From assembly GCA_020631735.1 (NCBI GenBank), contig CM036199.1, positions 21,679,553 to 21,743,552 of the forward strand: a stretch of 64,000 nucleotides of DNA, written 5' to 3'. The position numbers and the translations under genes were made by a program. The DNA comes from Saccharum officinarum. Its lineage: Eukaryota > Streptophyta > Magnoliopsida > Poales > Poaceae. Position 1 is the first letter of the stretch, and the number at the start of each line of letters is the position of its first letter. Positions 43,561 through 54,349 of the stretch are shown piece after piece. The notes below the pieces were generated by a model that was given only the letters and a program-made list of their open reading frames with translations, did no database searches and had not been told where the DNA came from.

Positions 43561-43921
43561 GGCGACAGCGCACCCCCTAATCCCCCTCGTGCAGCGCCAG
43601 CGAGGCGAGCAGACCAAGGTGCCCCGGGGGCGGCGCGCCCTGGCCCGGGCTCTGGGCCCGGGAGAAGGCTCATGCGGCGGCGCGGCGTTGCGAGTCGCGG
43701 CCTAGGAAGAGGGAGACGAACAGATTAAAAGAGGGCAGTTTGGTCTTTTTTCGTGTCCTTAACAGTATTAGGCCGGCTGAAGTTAAAAACAAGAAAAAAA
43801 ACCTAAATATCAAAGAATTCACAAGAACGGTCATAATTTCAAAAGTACTTGACGAATTGACGGTCAAATATCAAGAGGCGTGCGAATACCTGGCTAAATA
43901 TCAAAATTTCTCAGCTTGGAG

Positions 43922-45601
43922 GGAGGGGAGGAAGCTGGATCATTGTCTGTTTTGTGGGAGTAAAGAAGCCAGAAGTTGTTTGTCACATGCTAGCTCTTTC
44001 ACTGTTCTGTAGCCAAAGGGATCGGATGCCGGACAGTGGGAGTATTGGCAATTTGACATGAATCCGCTGCTCGATCGATGATGGGCTATCGTAGTAGTAA
44101 TAAGAAGAACTATTTCTTTTTTGAGGAAAGAAGAACTGTTTCTGGATAAACTGATGTGCGGTGCTGATGAAAATTTCGTAACGAACGAGTTTGGATAGGG
44201 CTACAGCCAAAGAAGATGCTAAACTGACTGTTGACTGGGTGACCGCTGGGGTGAGGATGCTGAAAAGATGAGAAGTGCTAATACCACAGGACTCATGTCG
44301 ATGATGACCGTGTGCACGCATGCGCGGCTTATTGGGCACTGATGGCGTGTTTGCTTTGCATATCATGGGAAATATATCTGGACCAGGCAAAGATATGGTG
44401 CTTTCATTTTCTTATGCCTGCGGCTGAGCAAGATGCCTGTCTAGGCTTGTTCACATGTCAGTATATCCTGGATCAATTTTGTGTGAGCAAATCGCTGTCT
44501 GTAACTCTGTATACCTTGCCTAGAAGCAGAAGATGGTTTGGTTGGAGTACTGATCCCTGGATAGCAGCCTGGACTAGGTAGCTGCTTATCCTGCGGACTA
44601 CCAAAATTGAGTACCTGGTGCTGAATGTGCTTTTGCTTGGACTTCAATCAAAATGACTACTCTCTATTAATCAGATAGGGGGCTCACGGTTTTGTTTTCT
44701 CAGGCAACAAGTTTCAAGCAAACAACCACCCTTCAGGCTGCTGCCTACCAGGCAAAACCAAAACCATTCACGGGCAACAATGCCTGCCTTGCCTCATGCA
44801 AATGATCCAGGGTGACAACCAAATATGCACACAAAGTGCTTACTGCACCTTGATAGTTGGCTGCATCGTCGTGCCTTCTAATCAGCGAACGTTCGTAGGA
44901 TAATAAACCAACTAACCATCTGACCAGCCTGAATACTTCTCTTTTTTAGAAACATTTCCTTATGTAATTTCTCATTTTTGAAAAGTTACAAGGTTATACC
45001 TAGATTTTTTATGTATTACATTTTGTGGCACACTTATCACCATAAACTTTTGTCATAACTTTTGTGGCACACTTATCACTATAAACTTTTGTTTTTCTCT
45101 CATAACAAATCAGTCAATAATATTTTCAGCCGCTTATTATCAGCCAAGCGAGCATACTCTGGTCGAACGGAAGGAGTGGATGGACGGCCGCACCAGATGC
45201 GGAGCTGCGGACGGTCCCGTGGAATTCTTTTTCCGGTCATACCAGCTACAGTAGTCCTTCCTGGGACTGTCGTGACATTTTTATCCATCACGTCCTCTGG
45301 CCCGCAAAGGCGCTGCGAGTCCACTTCCAAGGCATGCGCTTAACACTGCATAGCGCATCTGTTGAGAAGATGGTGGTGTGTTGTACGCCTACGCCATGCG
45401 TGGCGTCATCATTATACGAAACTTAGACGTGGCGTCTGACACACCAGTAGAGATCCCTGTTGGTTTCACTAAAATTTGGGGATGTTGATGCTTATGCTGA
45501 TTTGTTATAAGAGAAAAAAAAAAGACATTGTTCGTTCGATGAAAAGTACTGCTGCAACATCACGTGGACACAGTGACAAAGATTACAGATAGACTCTCTG
45601 C
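43922..45601. other. Intergenic, with two MITE relics
   Basis: No gene supported. Near 45080-45165 (TTTTTCTCTCATAACAAATC, CAGCCAAGCGAG) and near 45478-45540 (GCTTATGCTGATTTGTTATA, ATTGTTCGTTCG) are two diverged copies, in opposite orientation, of the MITE type found at 15458-15553. The rest shows nothing recognisable. Confidence 0.5.
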
Positions 45602-46539
45602 GAAACCTTTTATGAAAATAGACCGAAAGCTTGGCGTACCATGACACTACGCCGAGATATATAGCTTGGCGCCCTACGATTAAACGCTAAACTTGCCACA
45701 TAAGCGCCAACGTGTCAGTCTGGCGAAGCTCGGCGTTTAATTAGCTAATGCCGACAGTAGCTAGGTCGGCGTTTAATGATTTTAACGCCGAGGTGTTGCA
45801 CCTACAGTACAAGCTAATAGCCCAAGCGCCAACATTCAGTATTTTTTTGAAGATCCATAAAAAATAAATATAAATCTCCTTGACATGGCCTTTCTAAAAA
45901 AAAATCTTCTTGACATGCGATCAATTCCATTAGAACCATAAGGTTACTCTATACGGGACAAAAATATATGGATTGATAAAATGTTTGCCAAGATTTCTAG
46001 AGAATCAGACAAGATTTACATGATATAATTTTAAAATAGCTCGATACCTTGTAACCGGTAGGTTTCTTCTCTGAGGAGTTTTGGTTACCACTTTGCTAGC
46101 TGGGTCTCCCTCTCTGTATTTTTGGGTTTTATACAATATCCGTCGATGTGCTGGAAAGCAATGCTCCAAGGTTTTCCTAAAAAAAAAAAAGATTTATAGA
46201 GATAGCTTATAGCACAACTAGTAGGAAAGGCGCGCCATTGCGCGCGTCGGTAAATTAAGGGTAGATTTATGTATTATTTAGATATATAAGTATCTAAATA
46301 TATATTACATTCTATTCCAGCAAACATTGAGGACTATTGTTAATTGACTATAATCTTGTTGAAGTTGCTAGGTTCAAATGGATACTGAATTCTATTCAAT
46401 CAAAACTCGACATATGTTTGTAGGAAAAATCAAAAGAAATCCAATAAATTGATATTAAAGATATCAACCTACATAAAGTAAAATAGCAGACAACCATGAG
46501 ACTATCCGCAAAAATCAGCTTGACTACGGACAATGAACG

Positions 46540-47880
46540 CATATCGGAAACGCTATAATTAGGGCGTCTGACGCCTCGTTGCCTTCGGACGGACATGGCG
46601 CGCGCATACCACACATCCTGCTCGTCCTTATCCTTTTGCCACACCCCTCATTCACGTCGTGCTTTCTCTCTCTCCCACCCCGGCTCATCCTCTCCCACCC
46701 TGGCTCCTCCTCCCCACACCTGAGCGGACTCCCTCCTGAGTACAGCCATGGCTGCCTCCCCGCTGTGCGCAGCAGCCTCTTGCACCCCGGCGCACCCTCC
46801 TCCTCCCCCACCTAGGCGTCTCCTTCCCTCACCACGGTGGCGCCGTCCATCGACCCCGGTGGAGCTCAAGCCCGATGTGCCTCATCCACCCTGGTGCGCC
46901 CTCCCTAACCTTGATGGCGGCCATGGTGGCCTTCTCCGTGGTGGATCCATGGAGCACTGGCCTCCCCATTTTGGATCCATGGAGCACGATGCAGATCCAG
47001 CGGCGTAGTGGTTTCCTCCACCCATCCTATTCCATCCATGGAGGCGGCTCGATCTGCACCCCGAGGGCGCCCCTAACCCATGTGCCTCCCCTCTTTTTCC
47101 CTTATCTCGCGGCTGCCGTGGATTTTGCGGTGTTGCAACAGTCTATTTGAGATGTTGCAACATGTGTTTATGAATGTTTCAACTGTCGATTTTGAGATGT
47201 TGCAGTACTGTTTTTGAGATGTTGTTTCAGTTTCTTCAATCTGCATGTTGCAGTAGTGTGTTGCGTGTTGTTGTAGCAGTTGTTCGAGTGCTGTTGTAGT
47301 AATATGTTCATTGTGTTTCAGCAACTGCAGCCTAATGTTTCAGCTGTTTTTCTTGTTTGTTGTAATAATTTGTTCAAGTTGTTTCAACTTCATCATCCCA
47401 TTGTTGGAGCTGTCATCTTTTTTTGTTGCAATTTATACGTTCATGGTGTTTCAACTGCTACGACCTATTGTTGCAGCAGTTCGTCGGATGGTGTTGCAAT
47501 ATCACGGTTATTGTGTTTCAGCGTCTTCATCCTTATGTTGTAGCGCGCAAGCAGGGGGTGAGATGGGGGCGGGCTGTGGGGGCAAGTGGCTGCGGGCGGA
47601 TGTGCTGGGGGCCGGCGAGGTTGGGGGCGGGTGGGATCCCGTGCTCATGGGGTGACAGGTACTTCCTCCTCTGTGCGCATGGAGGGACGGGGCTTTTCCT
47701 TTCGATTTTCTCCTTCGTGCGGGGCGGGCGAGTGCGAGGACGAACAGGGCTTTTTCCTTTTCACTTTCTTCTTTCATGCGGGGCGGGCGAGTGCGGGGAC
47801 GGACGGCCCCTAGGTGCGTCCGAACGCCCCCTGCATCCGGACGCCCGGGCGCTAGCAGCGCCGAACACATATTGCTCCAA
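46540..47880. mobile_element. GCAACAT-rich MULE-like insert
   Basis: The left edge (GGGCGTCTGACGCC) and the right edge (GGACGCCCGGGCGCTAGCAG) are roughly inverted. Between 47110 and 47540 the sequence is an irregular tandem of TGTTGCAACA / TGTTTCAACT / TGTTGCAGTA phrases. I recognise this style from abundant grass repeats usually classed with Mutator-like elements. ORFs in it are artefacts of GC-rich or TGTTGC repeats. A related copy in the opposite orientation is at 50785-51720. Confidence 0.45.
47678..47810. repeat. Tandem duplication of about 65 bp
   Basis: The phrase GGGGCTTTTCCTTTCGATTT...GCGGGGCGGGCGAGTGCGAG at about 47690-47740 is repeated with changes at about 47748-47800 (GGGCTTTTTCCTTTTCACTT...GCGGGGCGGGCGAGTGCGGG). 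Confidence 0.75.
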
Positions 47881-48098
47881 AGACGGCACAATGCACAAGA
47901 ACACCTAAAAGTACCACATATTGATTAAAGCATGGGAACAAAAATCAGGGGGGCGACATATAATCTAGAGGAGCACATAAAAGCAACACATACTAAGTGA
48001 AGCATGAAAGATGGATTTGGGTCGTGGAACAATGGCATGAAAGATGAAAGATGAACTGGAGGAGGATGTGCCTGCCTTGTAGATGCACGAACTTGAGC

Positions 48099-48366
48099 TG
48101 TAAACATGGTAAACATGCAACGGTAGTAATGATCGCCCTCATCAGAAGAATTCGCATCGAGAGGAAGAAGATGATGAAGAAAATCGTAAAGGAAGTCTTG
48201 GAGGAGCTTGACCGAAAGACCTGCGAGGTTCAACTGCAACGCAGTGGAAGATGTGGTGATCGAGATCGGCCCCGTGGAGAAGTAAGTTCGTCAACGAGAT
48301 GCTCATCGAGAAGCCGATGCGTTTCAGCTCGGAGCAGCTGGCGACCTACACCAAGAATTACTCTTA
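48099..48366 (+). pseudogene. Captured receptor-like kinase fragment (LRK10/Lr10-like)
   Basis: Two frame-separated pieces. 48099-48224 reads VVMIALIRRIRIERKKMMKK, which looks like the end of a membrane span and a basic stop-transfer segment. 48244-48366 reads VEDVVIEIGPVEK, then after four extra bases (TAAG) FVNEMLIEKPMRFSSEQLA and TYTKNYS. That second piece is the juxtamembrane/kinase entry typical of Lr10-type receptor kinases. The kinase domain itself is absent. It is enclosed by the long-TIR element, so capture by the transposon is likely. The parent family is from motif memory. Confidence 0.58.
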
Positions 48367-48712
48367 AACAAGTAAAACTAACTAAAGATTTATATTTAAT
48401 TTTTTTATGGATCTTCAAAAGATATTGAATGGACAAGGACATGCATGCACTTGGGCTATTAGCTTGTACTGTAGGTGCAACACCTCGGGCGTTAAATCAT
48501 TAGACGCCGACCTAGCTAATCTCGGCGTTGGCTGATTAAAGGCCGAGCTTCGGCCGGACTGGCACGTTGGCGTTTACGTGGCCGACTGGCACGTTGGCGT
48601 TTACGTGGCAAGTTTAGCGTTCAATCGTAGGGCACCGAGCCACATATCTCGGTGTAGTGGTATTGTACGCCGAGCTTTCGACCTATTTTTAGAAAATATT
48701 TTATGGAGGGTT

Positions 48713-49572
48713 TATTTATAAAATAAGTTTTTCAAAAGGACTAAGATACAATTTTTTTCGCGGCAGAGGCCCATGAGCTGACTCCCCCTCCTGGCATAGT
48801 GGCATGCATGTCACTATGTCAGACGGCTCGAGGCTGCGACCCATGCGGGTGATGTTGCATTAAGGCGTGTTTAGCTTATGCGGCGTGGAGCTTCGAGCTC
48901 GTGCATCTGACACGGCAAGAAGACTGCGTCGGATATAGTTGAGCCTACACTTCTGTGAGATCGCATCAGGGGAGTTGAGAGCGTGGCGTTAAATTCAGCA
49001 TCCTTAGATATGCCATACTGAGATGTGTATCTCTGCTGCCATTCAATTGCTTGGTCTCGTCTGATTTAATTTCTGCTGCTCCAATTGATCTTTAACAGAA
49101 ATAAGTTTGGTTTTGTGCTCCAATCTGATGTTTGATGTATCTAGTATATGATCCTATGAGCACCGCTTTCAGGTTCAATTCGTAAATAGAGGCCAACACA
49201 GAGCTAATTTTGTCTTCCCAAGCTCATGAAAAATGATACAGAGTGTCCAAACAACATTTTTTTCCAATGAGAAACATCCTCTTATATTCTAAGTTTTTTC
49301 TTTTGTGTACAACAAAGTACATGTGCAATTATATTACAAGAGAAAAAATGATACAGAGTGTCCCTTAGTATCGATCGACTCCGATCTAAATTTTTTTTTT
49401 GAGGGGAGACTCCGATTTACAAATTAAAACCGCATACATGCATCAAATCAATGGCACGCACTGGACGGGCCGGGCATCGTTTTATCTTAGGCAATTAATT
49501 ACCCAGATACATAGTGGCCGGTGGGTCGATCATCGGGCACGCAGCCGCCGCCAGCAGGCCGCACGCACTTGA
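48713..49572. other. 3' flank of the LLG gene, no other gene seen
   Basis: AT-rich sequence without a supportable ORF; the 3' UTR of the minus-strand LLG gene should lie in about 49250-49572. Two similar runs, AATGATACAGAGTGTCC, occur near 49230 and 49349, perhaps a small local duplication. Confidence 0.5.
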
Positions 49573-50225
49573 TCAGCACTGGAGGCCCAGCGGGCCTTCG
49601 ACGCACAGCTGCGAGAAGAGGCCCGGCCGCAGCCTGCCGCGGACGATGATCTGGTAGAACATGTCGCTGGCGCACCCGTTGTGGTCGTTGTCGTTGATGA
49701 GCTCGCTGTAGGGGCACGCGAAGGTCTTCAGCGCCCCGCAGCACCGCTCCGCCGACGGCACCGGCCGGTCCCTGCAGCTGCCGGCCACCGCGCTGATCCC
49801 GCGCGTGTGGTCGAACCGCACGGGACACACCCCTGCACCATCGCAATTCGCACGCGCCGATCATCGTCGACGCGTGTGGTTCAGATCACGTGACGCGGAA
49901 GAATCACGCTGCGTTTGGTTTAGAGACCCATACCGTTGCCTTCAACAGCGCCCAGCTTGCGCGCTGGCGTTGTCTTCGTTATGTTATCGGAGCACTCAAG
50001 GGCGCCCACTGAAGGTGATCGAATCAGAGAAAAAAAAGGGAGGGACAAGTCAGCTCACGCGCTAGGCTCAAAATGGGTTAAATTTCCACCGTGAGCGACA
50101 TTACTTGAGATAAACTTGGGTGTTTCCTCCGGGGCGGCGGACCCGACGCCGGCCATGGACGACGACAATGCGACGACGCAGATGCAGCAGAAGAGGATGG
50201 CGGCAGAGCCGGTGGGATGACCCAT
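49573..50225 (-). CDS. LORELEI-like (LLG) protein gene, two exons, no GPI tail
   Basis: CDS on the minus strand: exon 1 50225-50105, intron 50104-49833 (GTAATG...TGCAG), exon 2 49832-49573. The junction is phase 1 and restores the frame, total 126 residues. Start MGHPTGSAAILFCCICVVAL is a good signal peptide. The mature part has all eight cysteines of the LLG domain: CPVRF, SC, ERCC, FACPY, GCAS, LC and a final LQC. LLG proteins are chaperones and co-receptors of FERONIA-type kinases for RALF peptides at the plasma membrane. Family members normally continue past the last Cys with a Ser-rich linker and GPI signal; here TGA follows directly and the downstream frames show no hydrophobic tail. 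So this is either a truncated paralogue or a secreted form. Confidence 0.82.
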
Positions 50226-50784
50226 CCCGCTCGGATCTCCTAGATCTTCTGTCACGAACCGCAGAAATGGGTTAAATTTCTCTGCTCCTTTTGCGGAGGG
50301 AGCAGAAGATGATCGAGGAGAAATTGGAGCGGCGGTGGATAGCGCGAGACGCCGACCACCACCTGCCTGCAAATTTGTGAAGAGATGGTACGTGTTGAGG
50401 ACCTGCCTTTTATGCATGGCGAGCAACGATACGCTCGTGTGGTTTGAGCTTGTGTGGACCTCCTTGTTTCGAGAGAGCATGGGCTAGGATAGCGTTGAGC
50501 AAATTATTGGAAGGCTTGTCTTGCAGCAAGACCGGGTCAAACTGGTTGTTCTCAAGGGTTTCTAATGTAGGAAATGGCTCAACTTTAGCAGTTGCGTTCT
50601 TTCGATTAGAAAAAGAAGAAAGCACACGAACGGCAAAGAACTACTAGAGCAACTTCTTCATGTTTTAGCTGAGTTATAAAAAGGGTTATAAAAAGGATAC
50701 TAACTAGATGATAGATCCTGACCAAGTAAGCTCTTGGGATGCTTCACAAGAAAACGTGCAGAATCCACCAAGATTAAAGGGTTA
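50226..50784. other. 5' flank of the LLG gene
   Basis: Upstream region of the minus-strand gene. The frame continues open upstream of the chosen ATG to 50480, but without a protein-like motif; the chosen Met is the one directly before the hydrophobic signal segment. 50440-50650 holds short ORFs on both strands without recognisable content. Confidence 0.4.
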
Positions 50785-51720
50785 TGCTAGTGCACGGACG
50801 TCCGGCACTAGTAGCGCGTCGCATGCCCCGCACCTGCTGCACCCGCCTCCACGGGACTTGATGCTGCTGCCTAGCACCTGCTGCTCACTATTATAATTTG
50901 ATAGATTGATGTGCCCGCGCGTGCTCCTTCCCCGTGCCTCTATTGTTGGGTCCCAATTTGACCGTGCACGCTTGTGGGAGAAAATTATCACGCCCGCTGC
51001 CATCAGGAGCAGCAGCGACGGGTCGTGCCTAGCCGTGCACTCTTGCTGCCCGCATGTTGCTACTGGCGCGTGCTGCTGTTGACTGGCCGTATCAATCTGG
51101 AATACGGAGAGAGAGAGAGAGAGAGCAGTAAGCATGGATGCAGCTTCGTGCTCTACACCTGCTGCCACACTCATGGTGCTTTTTGTGCTCCGTGCTTGCT
51201 GTTACGCCCGCTTGGCTTCTCGCGCATACGTGGAGACCGCTGTGCCCGAGGGGACCACCTCTGCCTGTGCCCCCTAGCCGCGCCTGCAGATGAAACACTT
51301 GCAACGTAAAGCATTTGTTGCAACATACTGAAACAAGTTGAAACAATTAAAACATATGTTTGCAACATATGTGTATAACCACTACAACGTATACAACATC
51401 TAGATCAAAACGATTACAACATGCGTCTGAAAACAGATAAAACATATAAACAAATGCTTGCAACATGCCTCTGAAACACTTGCAACATATGCAACATGTG
51501 TAAGTATGCCTTCCCTGCTTTTATGAAAAAAGAAAATTGAAGTGCTGTGGGGACCTCCCCCACGGTTATTGCCTTAAAAAACATGTACAACATCCCCCGG
51601 TCTACTATTGCAACATTCATATAAAACAATTGCAACATACACCTGAAACGCCTGAAACACTTGAAACATGCATATGCAATATAGGGAGAGGGGGAGGCTG
51701 GACCTATAACACCTCTGGTG
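50785..51720. mobile_element. GCAACAT-rich MULE-like copy, opposite orientation
   Basis: Starts near ATGCTAGTGCACGGACGTCC; from 51280 to 51670 it consists of GAAACACTTGCAACATATGC-type phrases (repeated AACACTTGCAACAT, TTGCAACATA). It is the reverse-complement style of 47110-47540. A (GA)n run lies at 51110-51125. The right end is not defined. Confidence 0.45.
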
Positions 51721-53428
51721 TTAAGCATGCATTAGGCACTGCAAATCATGAGCATGAGCATCATCTTGCATTCATAATCACATGGTATATAAATGAAACA
51801 TTGGTTTGAAACATATGTAACATAGCTCTGAAACATAGGATGTTGCATTTGTTTGTTTAAATCAAACTATGTCATGATTATGCTTGTTAGGTCAATAAAC
51901 ATGTTTGTTTAGTAGTGCAAATAATATAGCAATATTTAGCATGTAATTTGGAGCAAGTTTTGTATTCAAAGTTTTTCTCAAATTTTGCTTTTAAAAATAA
52001 TTTAGAAAAATAGAGTTTTGATTTAAAATGGACTTTGAATCTTTATTTCAAAATCTAGTTGGAATTTTAAAATGCACCTTTAAGCAAAGTTGTAGAGTTT
52101 AAAATTCTAAACAACTTTTATTTTTGGACCAACTTGTGAAAATGGATTTTTGTTGCTCAAATGTGTAAATTTATTGCTGTTGTTCAAAAAATAAAAAGAA
52201 AAATCGATGTTTACCTTAGTGGGCCGCGCGCTCCACTTTCGGCCCGCCAGCCGAAGCCGGCCCACTCCCACCGCGCATCTGCCTCCCCTCCTGCGCTCCC
52301 ACGCCCGTCCCGACCGTGGACAGGGGACGGCCGCCGCGTGGCCGCCGCTCGCCAGCGATGGCCTACGGGTGGCACACCACGGGCCCGGCCGCCCCTCGCC
52401 TCGTCAAAGCCAACAGCTCAATGTCCCGCTCTACCCGTCCTGCTCATTTCTGCCTCGTCTCTGCTCTAGAGCAGCAGCAGCGTGCCACTGCTCCATTGCC
52501 ATCGCCAAGCTCACCTCCGTCGGTGCAGCTCACTGTCGCTGCCCCACCGCTGCCAAATTGCTCTGGTCAGCAACCCCGCCTCCGAGTGCTCTTCCTTTTG
52601 CACACGCTCACCGCCATCATCGTCTTGGTAAGCGGCCAGATTTCGGGCGGCTTCTTTCTGCCACCGCTCGCCGGAGCCTGCCCCGCCGCAGACGGCTCGC
52701 TCCACTTCTTATCCTTCTTCTTTTTCTTGCGCTAGCACTTCACCGAGGCTCGAGAAGGCTGGTAGGCCACCTCTCGCGCCTCGCCTTGGCCAGAGTCGGC
52801 ATACCGCCGATGAGCAGCGCCAACGCGCCCACCATGGCCGCCGGCAAGCATGCGCCGGTGAGCCACGGGCTCCATCTTCTAGCTTAGGTGGTGCGGCTCA
52901 ATGCGGTGGAGTCGTCGTTGGTGACCTCACCGCCCGGGACCTCACCAGCGGCGAGAAAGTACCTTTCGACCGTGAAGCTAGTGGCATTATTTGGGTCGGG
53001 ATCTACACGGGTGCGTGTATTGGTGTTGAAGGGGGTATGACGGGGGCACGAAGAGTGAGCCCAAGAGCAGGCAAGGCCTGATTCCTGGCAGTTGGGTGGT
53101 CCCTGGGTACTGCGGCCCCAGTTTATCCCGCGACGTTTACCTGGATAGTGTCATTAGTGATCTGTAGCTCACTTGATCGGTGAGTGTGGTTTGTGTGAGG
53201 AATAAATCATCAGCTGGTTAGGAATTGATTTGAATCGCCATCGCTCCTGGATAGTGAGCACTTGACTCGAGTTACGACATCGTAGTAACGATGATGAAAC
53301 ACTAATGGTTATATGGATGATGTTGGAAATACTAAATCTAAGTTGGTAACTGTATATTATTGGTTAATCAACTGATTGGTATAGTATAGGTGCTTACCTA
53401 GATTGATAGACTATAATAAAGATGATGC
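51721..53428. other. Old LTR-like sequence, probably gypsy
   Basis: An AT-rich segment (51840-52160) passes into a GC-rich one (52210-52900) and then a mixed region (52950-53428), a layout I associate with grass gypsy LTRs. ORFs at 52161-52887 are Pro/Ala/Ser-rich composition artefacts in overlapping frames. I found no LTR ends. The assignment is weak. Confidence 0.35.
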
Positions 53429-53869
53429 TGAAAGCATCTAGGCCCCGGTGTTGGTTTCGGCAATTGATGACAACGCATTATTACCATGACTAACATGTGT
53501 TTTGCAGAAACGTTGATAAGTTAGGTCATGGAGATGATAACTGCTTTGGGCAATAAGGTATTCATGTCCCTTGATGGAAATCGTTTTGGTTTTCAAAGGA
53601 TCAACGGCAAGATTAAGGACGGTTAGTTCCGGATGTTAAGGTGTTGAGTTACATCTGGAATAGTCGTTAGGATCTTTGTTTCTTCCTTTGACCATACTAT
53701 AAAGGGGGGCATGAGCGAGTAGCTTGACCTAGGTGAGTCTTTTGTTTAGGTGTGGTGCACACTTGTCAAACTTAGCACTAGGTAGCTCTTGAAAAGCTCA
53801 GAGTTCAGTTGGAAGCAACTTGATTCAAGTTGCGACATGTTTAGAAGACGTTTGAGCAGTTTACCTGTG

Positions 53870-54295
53870 ACCGGACGTGGTCCTGGTCATGACCGGACGC
53901 ATCCGGTCATGACTAACAAGTCAGTGCAGGTTTTACTGATCGACCGGACGCGGTCCTTGAGAGGACCGGACGCGGTGGTCAGTCTGACAAGTGTTCCAGA
54001 GGGTAAACAGTGTAATCGGACGCGACTGTGAAGTGATCGGCATATCCGGTCACGTTCCAGTAAGGTCCCGAGGTGACCTGACACGTCCGGTCACCTATGA
54101 TCGGACGCGGTCGTGCGTCAGGTCATTTTTCCAGTAAAGCTCTTGCATGATCGGCGCGTCCGGTCATCTTTGATCGGCGCGTCCGGTCATCTCAGATCGG
54201 TGCGTCCAATCACTCAGCGTAATTTTCAGTTTCCGACCGTTACACTTGATCGGCGCGTCCGGTCATGTCGACCAGCACGTCCAGTCAGTGCGCAT
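53870..54295 (+). repeat. Palindromic array in the Sirevirus 2 LTR
   Basis: Units such as GTGACCGGACGTGG, GACCGGACGCATCCGGTCAT, GACCGGACGCGGTCC and GATCGGCGCGTCCGGTCAT. In the second half a GATC(G)GCGCGTCCGGTCAT form is repeated at about 18-20 bp spacing. It ends about 45 bp before the TATA box. Confidence 0.85.
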
Positions 54296-54338
54296 TTTGC
54301 TGTTTCGATAGATAACGGTTGCATTTGTCTGAGGGGTG

Positions 54339-54349
54339 TATAAATATAT
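54339..54349 (+). promoter_or_regulatory. TATA box of the Sirevirus 2 LTR promoter
   Basis: TATAAATATAT, downstream of the array, at the same relative place as in Sirevirus 1 and the second solo LTR. Confidence 0.65.

Larger units (their letters stand above)
42746..43912. mobile_element. Pack-MULE carrying pieces of two host genes
   Basis: 1167 bp, terminal inverted repeats of about 143 bp (42746-42888 and 43768-43912; both begin GAGAAATTTTGATATTTAGC) and a perfect 9-bp duplication AGCTTGGAG (42737-42745 and 43913-43921). A 9-bp duplication with long TIRs is the Mutator signature. The interior is GC-rich and holds fragments of GH3 (plus strand) and S40/DUF584 (minus strand), with no transposase. 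Non-autonomous gene-carrying MULEs are well known in grasses. Confidence 0.92.
45602..48712. mobile_element. DNA transposon with about 300-bp terminal inverted repeats
   Basis: The left TIR is 45602-45876 and the right about 48387-48712. They are inverted copies sharing GACCGAAAGC, CGCCGAGATAT, CCCTACGATT, CGCTAAACTTGCCAC, GGTGTTGCACCTACAGTAC, AAGCTAATAGCCCAAG and GAAGATCCATAAAAAA. Both TIRs are studded with CGCCGAG / CTCGGCG palindromes. The right TIR has a 27-bp tandem duplication (ACTGGCACGTTGGCGTTTAC...) at 48558-48609. No target duplication was found, so Mutator-like is a guess from TIR length. The interior holds another MULE-like insert and a receptor-kinase fragment. No transposase seen. 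Confidence 0.75.

Noticed and set aside
42896..43673. Long minus-strand ORFs of the Pack-MULE as whole proteins
   Set aside because: Only the short S40-like part is protein-like; the rest is antisense to the GH3 fragment.
46540..47908. ORFs in the TGTTGC-rich region
   Set aside because: Caused by short-phrase repeats; no protein-like pattern.
50055..50480. A longer LLG N terminus from the upstream Met of this ORF
   Set aside because: The upstream part lacks motif and would bury the signal peptide; the Met at 50225 directly precedes the hydrophobic segment.
52161..52887. ORFs of 102-226 codons
   Set aside because: Overlapping Pro/Ser/Ala-rich frames typical of GC-rich LTR sequence; no consistent protein.
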